NCBI GenBank assembly: GCA_033297075.1
Contig: MU858051.1
Span: 62,001-126,000 of the forward strand
Direction of reading: 5' to 3'
Length of the DNA: 64,000 bases
DNA from: Rhypophila decipiens
Lineage: Eukaryota > Ascomycota > Sordariomycetes > Sordariales > Naviculisporaceae
In this document: one piece after another, positions 45,597 through 56,484 of the stretch
How the letters are laid out: every line of letters begins with the position of its first letter
How positions within the stretch are numbered: the first letter of the stretch is position 1
The notes under the pieces: model-generated
Database searches by the model: none
The model's input: the letters and a program-made list of their open reading frames with translations, nothing else
What the model was told of the DNA's origin: nothing
Position numbers and translations under genes: made by a program

Positions 45597-47227
45597 ATGG
45601 AAGAAGAAATACCGACATATCTATCGTCGTTTCTGTTGAATGTGGAAAACAGACCAGTTCCCTGGGATGGTGCAGTGCGTGATGGGTCCCTAACCGAGGA
45701 GCACTTGGCCAAGATCCGCGCCTGCGACAGGTTGAAGAACACCAAGACCTCTGATCAAACCGCTGCGCGCAGGCAACTCGTCGAAGCGGATCTGGATGGC
45801 TATCGCCTCCTCTTCGTAGGGGGCCCCGGAAATAAGAGCGTATTAGAGATGGCGGCGTCGCGGCAGAATGACAAAGTCCTCAAGTACATCCTCGTCTTGC
45901 TGAACAAGTTGCTTGAGGGTTCGTACCTTCCTTTTCTATTTCCCCTCTTACGCAAGATCGCTTCACTCCCCTCTGCCAGCACCTGGGAATCTGACCTGAT
46001 TGTCCACATCACAGATGTTCCCGCGCTTGCAAAAACGCTCTTCAAGTCGGCCGATCCCTACCAACACTTGCTCCCTCTGCTTGCTCATTCTACACACCGC
46101 GAAGATCAAATGCCTCTCCTCGCCGCCCTCCCGCTGGCCAAGCTCATGGCTAGCACCAAGGATGAGACTCCGTCCACTGTCGAAAAGGCGCTTCCAACTC
46201 TCCTCAGCTATCTTTCCTCCCTCGTCAAGGACTCCGATGCGCAACTCCAAGACCTCGGCGTCCAGGAAATCTCGACTTTGCTCTATGGGAAAGTGGCACG
46301 TCAACAGTTCTGGGACCAAAGAAGCGAGACGGTGGCACCTTTGGTTGACATACTACGTGCTGCTGCCGGCATCCCTGATGGCGATTCTGCCTCGAGCTTG
46401 TGGAGCGGGAATGCGTCTACCCTCAGGACCGGAACTGAGGGGGTACTCAGTGGTGGAGTTGGCCTCCAGTTGCTATACCATGTGTTGCTAGTAATGTGGC
46501 AACTCAGTTTCGAGGCGGAAACTATTGGTGACGATCTAAATGAGTGCGTATGCCTTCTTTTCTCCTCCCCATTCAGGGATGGACTTGGCTGTTGCTAACT
46601 CGCGGTCCTAGCGAATATGACATTGTCTCACTCTACACATGGCTCCTCCGGGTCTCGCCAAAGGAGAAGACGACCCGACTCCTCGTATCGACCATGTACA
46701 ACCTACTCTCGACGAACCAGAGCACGCTTCTTCCGACGGCTGTTCTCGCCCGTCTTCCGTTGATTCTGCAAAACCTAACAGCCCGCCAGATTACCGACCC
46801 AGACCTGCAAGAAGACCTCACCAACCTAAGGGAATTGCTGGAGGAGTATACTAAGACTAAGACTACCTTTGACGAGTACGTCGCAGAGGTCAATTCTGGA
46901 CATCTGCGCTGGTCGCCACCACACCGAAACACCGTCTTTTGGGCCGAAAATGCCCACAAGATCTTCGACTTTGAGAACGGCGAGGTTCTGCGTAAATTGG
47001 CAGATATCATGAAGAAACCGTGGGAGAATGACAAGGCAGTTTTGGCAATCGCCTGCAACGACGTGGGCTGTCTTGTGCGCGAGGTTCCCGAGAGGAGATA
47101 TCAGCTCGAGAAGCTCGGGCTGAAAACACGGGTTATGGAGCTGATGGGCGATAAGGACGAGAATGTACGATGGGAGAGCCTACGTGCCCTGGGTGGGTGG
47201 TTAAAGTACAGCTTTGACACGAAATGA
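45597..47227 (+). CDS. VMA13: V-type proton ATPase subunit H
   Basis: Regulatory HEAT-repeat subunit of the V1 sector that activates the vacuolar proton pump and inhibits free V1. The proposed exons are 45597-45918, 46015-46543 and 46612-47227, giving 488 residues, the normal length. The first intron (96 nt) has no stop and is a multiple of three, so the unspliced frame is also open. I call it an intron because splicing joins LLNKLLE to DVPALAKTLFKSADPY, restores family length, and because CTGAC lies before a CACAG acceptor. The C-terminal half is highly characteristic: FWAENAHKIFDFENGEVLRK, IACNDVGCLVREVPERRYQL, LGLKTRVMELMGDKDENVRW and EALRALGGWLKYSF-like ending (here ESLRALGGWLKYSFDTK). 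ATG 45597 was chosen because MEEEIPTYLSSFLLNVENRP matches the family start. Confidence 0.95.
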
Positions 47228-47649
47228 AGCCTCTAACGAGAACGGGGGTTGGACAAGTCAATGGCGGTAATTGGGGATGAGATGGGAAAGAGCGAGCGGC
47301 GGGCTGCACTCGGGGTCTGATTAGACTGCGGTTTGTTTTTTGAGAGTTGTACTTGAACTACGTTGTACCCCTGGGCATCACATACTTTTTCTTCCCTATT
47401 GATTTACCTAAGAATTGTTCCCTTTTTGCACTGAGCGGCCGACGTGACCTGTTTATCGCTAGTTATATTGATATCATATTGATCTGTTCATTGTCCCGCG
47501 CTACTTGACTCTTATCTTATCGGAACTCCCCCACATCCCTGTCACTGACATCACCTCTCAGCTCACACACCTCAACGGATAGGTAGCACCAACATATTCC
47601 CATTTACGGTGTGAAGCAAACATCAAAACAAACAATAAAACTATCAGAA
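47228..47649. other. VMA13 3' flank / acylphosphatase leader
   Basis: About 420 bp without a gene. T-rich at 47330-47480, then C-rich, as expected for a 3' UTR followed by a leader. Confidence 0.5.
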
Positions 47650-48398
47650 ATGGTGGTAAAACGAGTATGTACTATATTCCACATTCTCGCCCTTTCGGAT
47701 CTCCCGCAATTAGAATATCGCCGGATTTGGAGGCTTCACGACCCCACTACAGCTCATCACTGGGATGGTCAGGCTAACGAACGCCATGTTGAACAGGTAT
47801 ACTTCCTCGCTCATGGAGGGATGGTTCAAGGTATGGGAGACGTCTCCCACTAATTCTATCCTTTTCAGCGTGAATGGCTTGGATATGCAAATCCTTGGGA
47901 GGTCGAATGATGCCAGGTGCTGCACGCAGCCGCTTCACTGGTCAACTCTTGAGAGTCTTGGCTTGGAGCTCTTTACTGACATATATATTAATAATCCGTG
48001 TTGAATAGGGGTTGGCTTTCGGTATGTAGCCCTCAACATCAACTACTTTGCTTTCTTTTTCTGTTCATGCCAGGCAGTCGGACACTCACTAACACTACCC
48101 TTGAAGCTATTTCACACAGAAACGAGCCGTCGAGTATAAGCTCTCCGGTTGGGTCAGAAACACTGATGACAACAAGGTACGTTGGCTATGATTATCTCCG
48201 TCTAGCAGCACATCACTAACAACATCGCTCAAAATATAGGTAGAAGGAGAAGCCCAGGGCGAAGAAACAGGCATCAAGGATTTCCTCAAGGACGTCGACA
48301 AAGGGCCCCGGGGCGCTCATGTCGTGAGACTAGACAAGGAGGATCGCGATGTCGTCGAGGGAGAGAACGGCTTTCATGTGAGACGGGGAGGACCGTAA
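47650..48398 (+). CDS. Acylphosphatase, five small exons
   Basis: Predicted 96-residue cytosolic enzyme that hydrolyses acyl phosphates such as 1,3-bisphosphoglycerate. Exons are 47650-47664 (15 nt), 47797-47830 (34 nt), 48009-48021 (13 nt), 48107-48176 and 48240-48398. Spliced, the protein reads MVVKRVYFLAHGGMVQGVGF, then RYFTQKRAVEYKLSGWVRNT, then DDNKVEGEAQGEETGIKDFL and a conserved C-terminal half (DVDKGPRGAHVVRLDKED). The catalytic Arg21 (split codon CG|C after exon 3) and Asn39 in GWVRNT are both present. The phosphate loop is GGMVQGVGFR, close to the family's GxVQGVxFR. Branch points GGCTAAC and ACTAAC precede exons 2 and 4. No single ORF of useful length reveals this gene; it emerges only by joining exons. 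Family and length are secure. Confidence 0.93.
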
Positions 48399-48640
48399 TC
48401 GGCATGCTTTGCAAATGATGAATGAGCATATGCTCGGCGGAGCGATGGATGATGAGATGGATCGTGAGATTACAGAACCTAACTATCACTTACCTTACTA
48501 CCGAGTATCGCAATAAAGTACCTACTTTATTTCGTTTACATGAGAGCACCTTGGAATGTATCACGTCTGTTCAGACACTTGACGGGAAAGATGAGTTCAG
48601 ATCAAATCAGAACATTTATAACCCCAAAATCAGCACCACT
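48399..48640. other. Acylphosphatase 3' flank
   Basis: Short non-coding stretch between the acylphosphatase stop and SINE-like copy 2; nothing recognised. Confidence 0.5.
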
Positions 48641-48853
48641 TTCAACAGCGAGGGGAGCAACAGAAATAAAATGGCCCGTTGGCCAAGTGGTTAATCTGCC
48701 CCTCGCTGACCGACCCCCCGCCGCCGTCCGCCCCCCTCCGTGACGGAGATGATGGGTTCGACCCCATCCCGTCCGCAAATCTTTTTCTTCGTAAAAGCAG
48801 TTGGTTGCTTTTCGGCGGGGCCCCCTTGAAGGGGGCCCCGAGCTTTTTGCTGC
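48641..48853 (+). mobile_element. tRNA-derived SINE-like element, copy 2
   Basis: Second copy of the element at 26237-26470, in the same orientation. It has the shared 5' end TTCAACAGCGAGGGG; A-box-like TGGCCAAGTGG at 48680-48690; B-box-like GGTTCGACCCC around 48755-48765; H1 AAAAGCA/TGCTTTT (48793-48812); H2 CGGGGCCCCC/GGGGGCCCCG (48816-48840) with a 5-nt loop; and a T5 run at 48844-48848. The 30 bases CTTCGTAAAAGC through TTTTCGGC are identical to copy 1. The same CAGCGAGGGG/CCCCTCGCTG inverted repeat is present. One base of the T-arm is lost relative to copy 1, so the tRNA fold is further degraded. A pure pyrimidine tract follows directly. Confidence 0.8.
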
Positions 48854-48949
48854 TTTCTCCCTTTTCTTTTTCTTTTTCTTTTTCTCTTTTTCCTTTCCTT
48901 TTTCTCTTTTTCCTTTCCTTTTTCTCTTTTTCTTTTTCTTTTTCTTCTC
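48853..48949 (+). repeat. 97-nt pure pyrimidine tract
   Basis: C and T only on the plus strand, made of CTTTTT-type units. It includes two adjacent identical 20-mers (TTTCTCTTTTTCCTTTCCTT at 48881-48900 and 48901-48920). It abuts the 3' end of SINE-like copy 2 and may be its expanded tail or the insertion target. No equivalent tract follows copy 1. Confidence 0.9.
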
Positions 48950-49431
48950 GAAAATATCAATCTTTTATTCTTCCTCGGATTAGTGCTGTCGCACCTGTCT
49001 AACACAACTCAGTTCTGTTTATAGCAGAGCACGTTGGAAGCTGCCTGGTGTGGTAATCCTTGAAATTTCAATCTTTCATTCTCCTTCAGCTTCATACCGG
49101 GACACTTATCCAACACAACCGCCGGTTTTCTAAAAGTGGCAAGTGGTGTCTAATACATCTCATCGGGACAACGAATCAGACACAATGATGGTGGTAGGTA
49201 CTCTTTAAATGTATATATAATATATAATAAAGGAACCATATGTATCATGGTAGTTAGTTACCACTGCTAAAGGTAACAACAACCCCCAGGCTCCGAACAA
49301 AAAAGAAAAAGACCCAAAACCAAGCAAACACCACCGCTTTACTGATGCTTAAATCATTCAATCCTAAATGAGTTCAAAGCCATGCTAATCCAATCCAATC
49401 CATCACCATCAAATCAATAAGTAACAATCAT
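48950..49431. other. 3' flank of DUF726 gene
   Basis: Non-coding, AT-rich near 49200-49240. Probably includes the 3' UTR of the minus-strand gene ending at 49432. Confidence 0.5.
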
Positions 49432-52400
49432 TCAAGCAAACGTCATAGAGATCTCCTTCTCCTTGCCAAAATCATCCTCATCATCACTTAAATTTGCCCA
49501 CGGATTCGACGCCGGTAAGCTAGGCGCTGTCTGTGACGTCGTAATTCCCGGCCTACCTGTGATCGTGCTCGAGGAAAACGACATGGCCGCAGGTTTCTCA
49601 GAGTCAGGTACCGGTGCCGGCTGTACAACTATCGACGGCTGCCGATCATGACCGGCCGACGAGTAACCCGACGAGGTTCTGCCGTTGGCAGCACCGAAAT
49701 TCCCTCCGTGCAATGCCTTGGGGGACTCATTATACGACGTATCAAACGTCATCTGGATCTCGTCGTCATCCCGATCGTCAAACCCACCACCACTATCAGG
49801 ATGGCCATAGCCATGATACGGGCTGCTTGTTCGCTCCTCGGCCCTGTCCATAGGATACGTCTGAGTCCGCTCGGTATCAGGACGGCTGTGGTGGCTGCTG
49901 GTATAGGTATACGACGGCTGGCGAGAGTGTAAACCCCAAGTACCAGAATCTTGCCCCCCCAGGGCAGGAGACTTGGAAGGAACAGCCGAGAGACTAACAC
50001 TCCTGTTCTCGCGACCATCTCGAGAGGTAGACCTCCTCAAGGCGGGCGATATACCGGGGCTCTTCAAGTCAAGTTTCATGGGCGGAAGCGTGCTCTTGAT
50101 CTCCTTGACCTGCAACAACTCTTCCTCGATGGTCTGCCCGCCATTCGCGTTCGCCTTGAGCTGCTCCCTGGCAAGCTCGGCACGGATAGCGTCCACATCG
50201 AACAAGACCCCGTGATTATTTCCTTCTGCGTCCTCGGTCTTGCCACTGCCCGAGGGAGCAGCAGCAGCACCAGCTTTGTTCGGGTCCTCGTAAATCTCCC
50301 ACTCCTGTTTCTGCGCCTTCTTTTTCCTGAAAAAGCTAAACCGCCCAGTCTTCCCCTTGGACTCTTTCTCAAATTCTTTTCTAGCTTCTTCAATCTCGTT
50401 GATCAGCTCGCGCTGTCTCTCCTGGTGCTTTTCCGGGTCAGGATCCTCAATCTCCGAGAACTCGTCGCTCTCCACGTTCCACCCGCACTCGCGCAGCAGA
50501 CGGGGCATGGCATTTCGGTAGTCCATATGTCCTACCACCCACTCCGAGACATCCATGTTTTCGAGTCCGGGAATGTCCTCGATAGCTGCTAATCCCGCCA
50601 CGCGCCGGATTCCTCCGTTTGTGAGTCGGAACAAGTACCCCAGGATCCAGTCGTTCCTGTTGTACCCGCTCAAAAAGCGGCCGGCTACCACACTCCTTGC
50701 GCGGAGATACTCGTCTTGTTTTACGACGACGGGGCTGCCGAATAGGTAGACGTTTTGGATGAGTCCGTATGCGCCCTTCTTGGCTAGTTCCAGGAGGCAG
50801 GAGAAGATGACTCGGCTACCGAGGGAGTAGCCTACGAGGGTGACGGGCCTTGTGCCCAGGTTGCGATCGATGAGAGAATCTGCTAGGATCTTGCCGGCCA
50901 TGGTGGCTCGGTCGAGGGACACTGTCCAGGGATTATCAATAAGATACGAGAGTTTGGTTAAAACGACGGGCAACTGTAGCGCCGACATCAAACCGATGAG
51001 AATAGTGCTCCCGAGGATTTGTTGTAGACCTTGTGTGAGAGCCTAGATGGGTCGGTTCGTTAGCATGCGAGATGAACGGAACCTCTTGGTCACATAGTCA
51101 TTAGCGAGGTAGCAACTCACCTCTGTTGCTAGGATGTTAATGGTGTCTCCCATACTAGTCAACATCTCCGGCTCCCACAAGACAGAGTAAATGTCACCCA
51201 TGATCGGGTCCACAGTGCTAAACGGCAAGCGAACATCATCGACCTTGCCCGTCATCCACCCCGACACAGTGACAATCAAGTTGACGCGCTTGTTATTATG
51301 CAAAGGCCGATACTCGAACGTCTTGACCGACCCCGTCCTCCTATTAGCAGCACGGACACCGACGATACTGCCTGATGCCGCTGCCGAAGAGGTAATAATC
51401 GCAGCACCTCCCGCACCAGCAAGGAACCCAGTCGTGCCGGTAACACCGATGGTAGTAAACCCAGCGGCCAGACCAGCCCCAATCATGGGGGCAAGCAGAC
51501 CGGCAGACAGCCCGATGACCAAACCACCACCGACCGTGGCCAGCCCCATCAGCACATAGCGCCTCTTCAAGTCCAGCTTTCGTCGAGCCTCCATGTGATC
51601 CTCCTCGTTCCAGTTCTCTTTTTCGGCATTCTGCTGCATCTCCAGCGCATCCGTTACTTTCTTCTCGAACCTGCAGATGTCTATCCACGGAATTTCCAGG
51701 TCCTTGGCCACCCTCTCCAATAATACTCTGGATCGCGCATCATATAACGAATCGGCGATGAGAACCAAGAACAAATCGCAGAGCACCGTCCATCGGAGGT
51801 CGATATCGATATTTTGCGTCGTAGGCATCTGAGAAGGCGTCCTCACGGGGGCAGTCAACTCGGTGTCGTCATCCGCTTCATACGGCGGAGGCGGTTCGGC
51901 AACTTCCTCAGCCTCGGGCGACCGCGATCTAACAGACGACAACGACCGTGGCGACTTTGCCCCCGGTGAAGACTTGCCCTCCTCTTTCTCCTTTTCCTTT
52001 TCGTCGACCACTGCCTCAGCCATGGGATTCTTAACCTTGGCGTTAGCCATCAAAACAGGCGTCAGATCCTTTGGCACAACCCCATGCGCGCTGAGCTGCT
52101 CAATCATAATCTGCTCAGCAGGACTAATATCCATATGCGAGTACAGCCTAATCATCATCTTCTGGCTCCACATCTTCATGCTCTCCGCCGCAACAGTCAT
52201 TTCTTTCTTGGTCGTCTTTGATTTACTCTGCACCGGACCCTCCACCTCGGCCAGCATAGCCGACAGTTCTAACCTCGTCAGCCCAACATACGCGATCCTC
52301 TGCCCCTCGGTGAGAAGCTCCTTCGTAGCTTGCAACTGACCAACCGCGTCCCGACTGTCGTCGCCCTCGTCGACCAAAGCTGTGCTGGCTTTTTCTTTGA

Positions 52401-53520
52401 ACAGGTAGCTGGTGTTCTCGTCCATGCTTGTTGCTGATTCGGCATCGTCATCTAGAAGGACTTTGGTATACCCCTTTCCGGCACCGCCTAGACCTCCGTA
52501 GCCGTACTTTTCTGTGGCATCTTCCTCTTCGTTGTGTTCCCTGGCGATGAGCTTGTTGTCGTCGTCGTAGATGTCGTAGGGCGCGTAGGCTGGCATCTCT
52601 TGCCACTCGCCGTCGCTTTCTTCTGCTTTCTCGACTTTGTGCGATGTTAGTTGCTGGTGGGAGAACTCAGAGGGCGCAAAGGGCTGCGTTTGCTGCTGTT
52701 TGCTGACATCGCCGCCGGCAGAGAGTGCGCTGGCTGTGCTGACATTGCGCGTGTGACCGTGGGGTGCTTTGGCGTCTTGTTCTTTTGTCGCTGCTATGGC
52801 TTGGTCTTCTTTCTCAACTGGCTTTGGTTCTGCCGTTTTGGGGTCTTCCTCTTGCCTTTTCGGTTGTTCGTAAGAAGAGGGGGGCGCTGGATTCGGAGGG
52901 CTTGGTTGTTCTGGGCTGGTTGATTTCGGCACTTTTGGGGCTTCGTCTCCGCTGACATTTTCGGATCTTGCATCTTTGAATTCCTGATCGCTGCTGTCCG
53001 CACTTGAGTCCTTGTTCTTGACCGTCGGCGAAGGTTTTGGGGGATTGACATTCTCGTTTGCTGTTGTGCTAGGCGATTCCTCCTTCTCCTTTGGCGATGT
53101 CTCTGTCGGGTGGTTATCCGTCGCTGGTGCTGGCGGAGCGATATACTTTCGTATGGGTAATCCGAAATCGTCGAGTTCGGGAGGTTCGGAGGAGGTCATT
53201 GTGGCGGCGGGCTTATTGGTGTTGTTGAGTTTTGCTTCTCCAGTAGTTGCTTTATTCTTGGATCCGGATATCGCAGGCTCATTGCTCGCGTGGTCCGATG
53301 ATGTGTTGATATCCTGTTGTATCTGTTGATCGCCCTTGCTTTCGTCGCCGCCCTTGTCCCTGCCTTTGTTCGTATCCGTTGCGCTGGTGACCGTGCTTGT
53401 CGTGGCTGCGGATCCTCCTCCACCGCCACTGCTTGTGCCTTCTTCGTTGTTGCTGCTTTCAGGGGACGAGGCAGTTGCAGCCGAGCCCGAGCCTGCCGTT
53501 TCGTCGCGTTGTGATGGCAT
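49432..53520 (-). CDS. MIL1: DUF726 alpha/beta-hydrolase membrane protein (TMCO4 / yeast Mil1-like)
   Basis: Predicted 1336 residues from exons 51121-53520 and 49432-51042 (78-nt intron, phase 0, with GCTAAC before the CTAG acceptor). Residues 1-~400 are Ser/Pro/Glu-rich and disordered. A conserved helical region follows, then a glycine-rich hydrophobic block at about 655-721 (VGGGLVIGLSAGLLAPMIGA onward) typical of DUF726/TMCO4 proteins, which may insert in membranes. The hydrolase core spans the intron and includes the nucleophile elbow GYSLG at about 871-875, with LIQNVYLFGSPVV downstream. After ~1040 the tail is charged (RFSFFRKKKAQKQ) and then disordered. The yeast relative binds adaptor AP-1 and acts in Golgi-endosome traffic; that function is transferred by homology only. 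The start gives MPSQRDETAGSG; disorder there makes it less certain. Confidence 0.88.
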
Positions 53521-54538
53521 GGCTTCCTACCTACCTGGGACCTAGGTGCCTGCCTCTGATAGGTAGATAGGAACAGCCGGGAGGTGAAATGTTTCCTCAG
53601 AACGATTTCTGTCTGATCGGGATAATGTATTATTAGGCAGACAAGGAGTTTTTGTTTGGGCAAACGTGAGAAAACGGCCGTACATATGCCCAGACAGTCC
53701 ACTCACAGCCAGTCAACGGTTCGGTACCAGGTAATCAACAAAGGAGAGAGACGGCAGATCAGGGGTCTGACAATGGGCATGTGTTTCATTAAGCTCACTG
53801 GTTGACTAACTGGTTCCCTCGCTCTCCGCTATCGTATTGCGCTACCGTATACACTAGTCCGGTGGGATGGGGCGTGGATCGTGTAACACCACAGAAAATG
53901 TTCATAACCTGGAAACCAGTTACAATACGGTACCAAATAACCACTGTTTCGTAATTATGAGTTCAGCGATGAAGTCGACAAAGCCACAAGATAACAATAT
54001 GACATAGTTACCAGAATCTTGTGACAGCCAACCTCTCTTATTCTCGAACGGCTTTTCTATTCTGTATAAGCAACTATTCAGAATGGCCGGTTGGGGAATT
54101 CGTTGAAGTTCATTCAAAGCCCAGCCAATGAAAGTCCGCCAATACTCAACCAATTTACGCTCATCGGTACCCCGTAGTATAATCCAGAACCACCCCCCAC
54201 GGCCAAGTGATAGGGGAGGATCCCGTCTTTGATGCAGGAGTACCGGTAGTCCAATTTCAGTGGGGTTTTACACGAAAAAGAAAAGGTGACAGAAAGATGA
54301 AAGGACGAAGCTCTCCCGGTAGATCCTCGTGCTCAGAAGCCAAGCCTCAAGTAATCCTTTCTCAATATCATCTTATTAACTTGCACCAGGCTAGAAGTAA
54401 GGAGACTGATGACAGGCAGCCCAAGAGCGCTGCAGCCAAACCAAATCAGAAGTTGTGACACGTACTTGGCTGTGGTATTAGTAGGCACTAGGCATGGTAG
54501 AACCGACCGAGCCCATATCTGCAAAACCAACCGAAAAC
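53521..54538. other. Intergenic region upstream of DUF726 gene
   Basis: About 1 kb between the start of the DUF726 gene and the stop of UTP23, both on the minus strand. Contains short ORFs only (for example 53920-54153 minus) without family resemblance. Confidence 0.5.
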
Positions 54539-55631
54539 TCAACCCTGAGCATTGTCACCTCCAGCCATTACAGCATCCCCGTCCGCTCCGGCCTGATCGG
54601 CTGACTCACCACCCTCGCCCGTCGCCTTGTTTTTCTTGCGCCGTTTCCTCTTAGCCTTAGCCTCAGCCTCGCCCGGCGTCTCATCTTGAGGTTCCGCAGC
54701 TTTCCTTGGCCGCTCCTTCTTCTCGCTCTCGGCTGTTGATGTCTTTTTGGCCTTCTTTATGGCCAGCGGATTTGGTCCCTTGGGTCCGTAACTCTTCTTT
54801 TTCTTCTTCTTTTTCTTGTCCTCGTCGACCGCTGCTCCACCCTCGGCTTCATCGTCAGAACTGTCGTCATCTGACCCATCGTCCTCATCATCCCGCTTCC
54901 TCTTTTGATTCTGATTTTGACGAACAATCCCGTCCGTGAACTTGACCCGCTCCTCCCGTTCCCTGACCCTCGCCGAAGCCGCCGACATGGGTTCCAGAAT
55001 CATGACACTCCGCCGCACATACATTAACGGCGTGGGCACGACCGACCGCAACCTCTCTCTCTGTAAAAGTCTAAATGTTAGTTGGCCATCACGACAAGCC
55101 CAAGAAAAGAATTTACAAAAGTCAAACATACCAGCTCCTCATCCTGCGTAACAACCACATAGCGAAACTTATTCTCGCCCTTCCCCTTGGGATCAACAAC
55201 AGACATCATACACTCGTACTCGCTGAGCGGGGCTTCATCCATCAAGTGGCCGCATCTCCTCCGCTCAAACGTTTTCGCCCGCTCAATAGCCTCAGCCACC
55301 GCCGGATTCCGATTTGGACCCGGTTTGTTTTGCTCATAGAGGGCACGCTGTAAAAACAGATTAGCCTTTAATTCCTCCTTGCTTGCTTGAAATTTCCAAC
55401 CACAGATGAAGTTGAATACAAGGAAATGAGAGTAAAACTTACAATACAACACTGAGTAATCATGGGCTTGATCTCCTTAGTAGAAAGTGTCTTCTCGAAC
55501 AAGTGAACGACATCGAGCTTGAGCGTGTCGAGGATGACGTCGCTTGTGATGAGGAGCTGGTACGGCGTGCGGAATCCGAGGAACTCAAAGGACCGCATCA
55601 GCTTCTTGTATTGTTTCGTTCGTTTGCCCAT
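54539..55631 (-). CDS. UTP23: rRNA-processing protein UTP23 (PIN-domain, small-subunit processome)
   Basis: Predicted 308-residue nucleolar protein needed for 18S rRNA maturation and release of a snoRNA from pre-rRNA. Exons on the minus strand are 55443-55631, 55132-55347 and 54539-55060, all phase 0. The start MGKRTKQYKKLMRSFEFLGF is followed by PYQLLITSDVILDTLKLDVV and IKPMITQCCIRALYEQ across the first junction. ERRRCGHLMDEAPLSEYECM then contributes zinc-binding Cys/His, and TQDEELRERLRSVVPTPLMY lies across the second junction. This is the Fcf1/UTP23 PIN fold plus zinc-finger residues. The PIN active-site acidic residues are only partly present, as expected for this non-nuclease member. The last ~150 residues are Lys/Asp/Glu-rich, with an eight-Lys run and KRKRRKKNK, typical nucleolar signals. 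Confidence 0.95.
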
Positions 55632-56484
55632 CTTGTGTTGACGTGTTGGCCCCTATAAGGGCTCTTGTTGATGGGTTGAGAAGTTGTTGTGAGATTTTCA
55701 ACGTCTTGTCTTGAGAATTGACGGTGGGTTGTTGCCCTCCCTCAAATCACCTTGGTACAGCTGGGTCGATCGAGATGACCCAGTCAGGTCACTCAGTATT
55801 GCATAAGAGAAGCCAAGGTAAAATGTTGTTTGAAAATTGAGTTGAAGTTGAGTGCTTGTGTACACTGATCTCTGCAGTCTGTATCGAAGATATTCGAGAT
55901 GGGGAAAAAATTGTCTTATCCAAACTTTCCAGCGAATGAGAATGCACGAAGCTAAATCTGGTCGGGTACCCCACCATTGCACTTTGAAGAGCCTCAAGAC
56001 TCAGCAAGCACTGTGGACGCCTGGACGGGCCGCAGAGTGGGGTACCACTCCCCTGCCGTTCCTGTGGCCGTAGAGGTCCTCAATTGGCCTTTTCTTTTCA
56101 AAACAAGGTGATGAGAATGTTATTTCACATTGAACTGCACATTAACAAAATATTAAATCCGATTTGAAGGTCATGACAGCATCTTTCTTGAAAAGAAAAT
56201 CCCTAGAGCAAAGCCACGACACCATCAGCACACTCCACCTGCTCACTAACCATACCAGTAGGACACCATATCCGTCAAAACAGACATTAAATCGTGACAT
56301 AAACTATTTTTGCCCTGCCATTCCTGCTTCGCAATACATGGATGATTTACAGGGAACAGCGTTTCATCAGGTGAGGATAACTCTATAACACCATAACAAG
56401 GGAAACAAGGTGGAATAAAGCCCATATCCAAAGACTGCAATGACAAACAAAACAAGGCTGGCTTCCAAATCTATTGGATTCGCT
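55632..56484. other. Intergenic region upstream of UTP23
   Basis: UTP23 promoter side and the 3' flank of the PP2C gene, both on the minus strand. No ORF with family resemblance. Confidence 0.5.
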
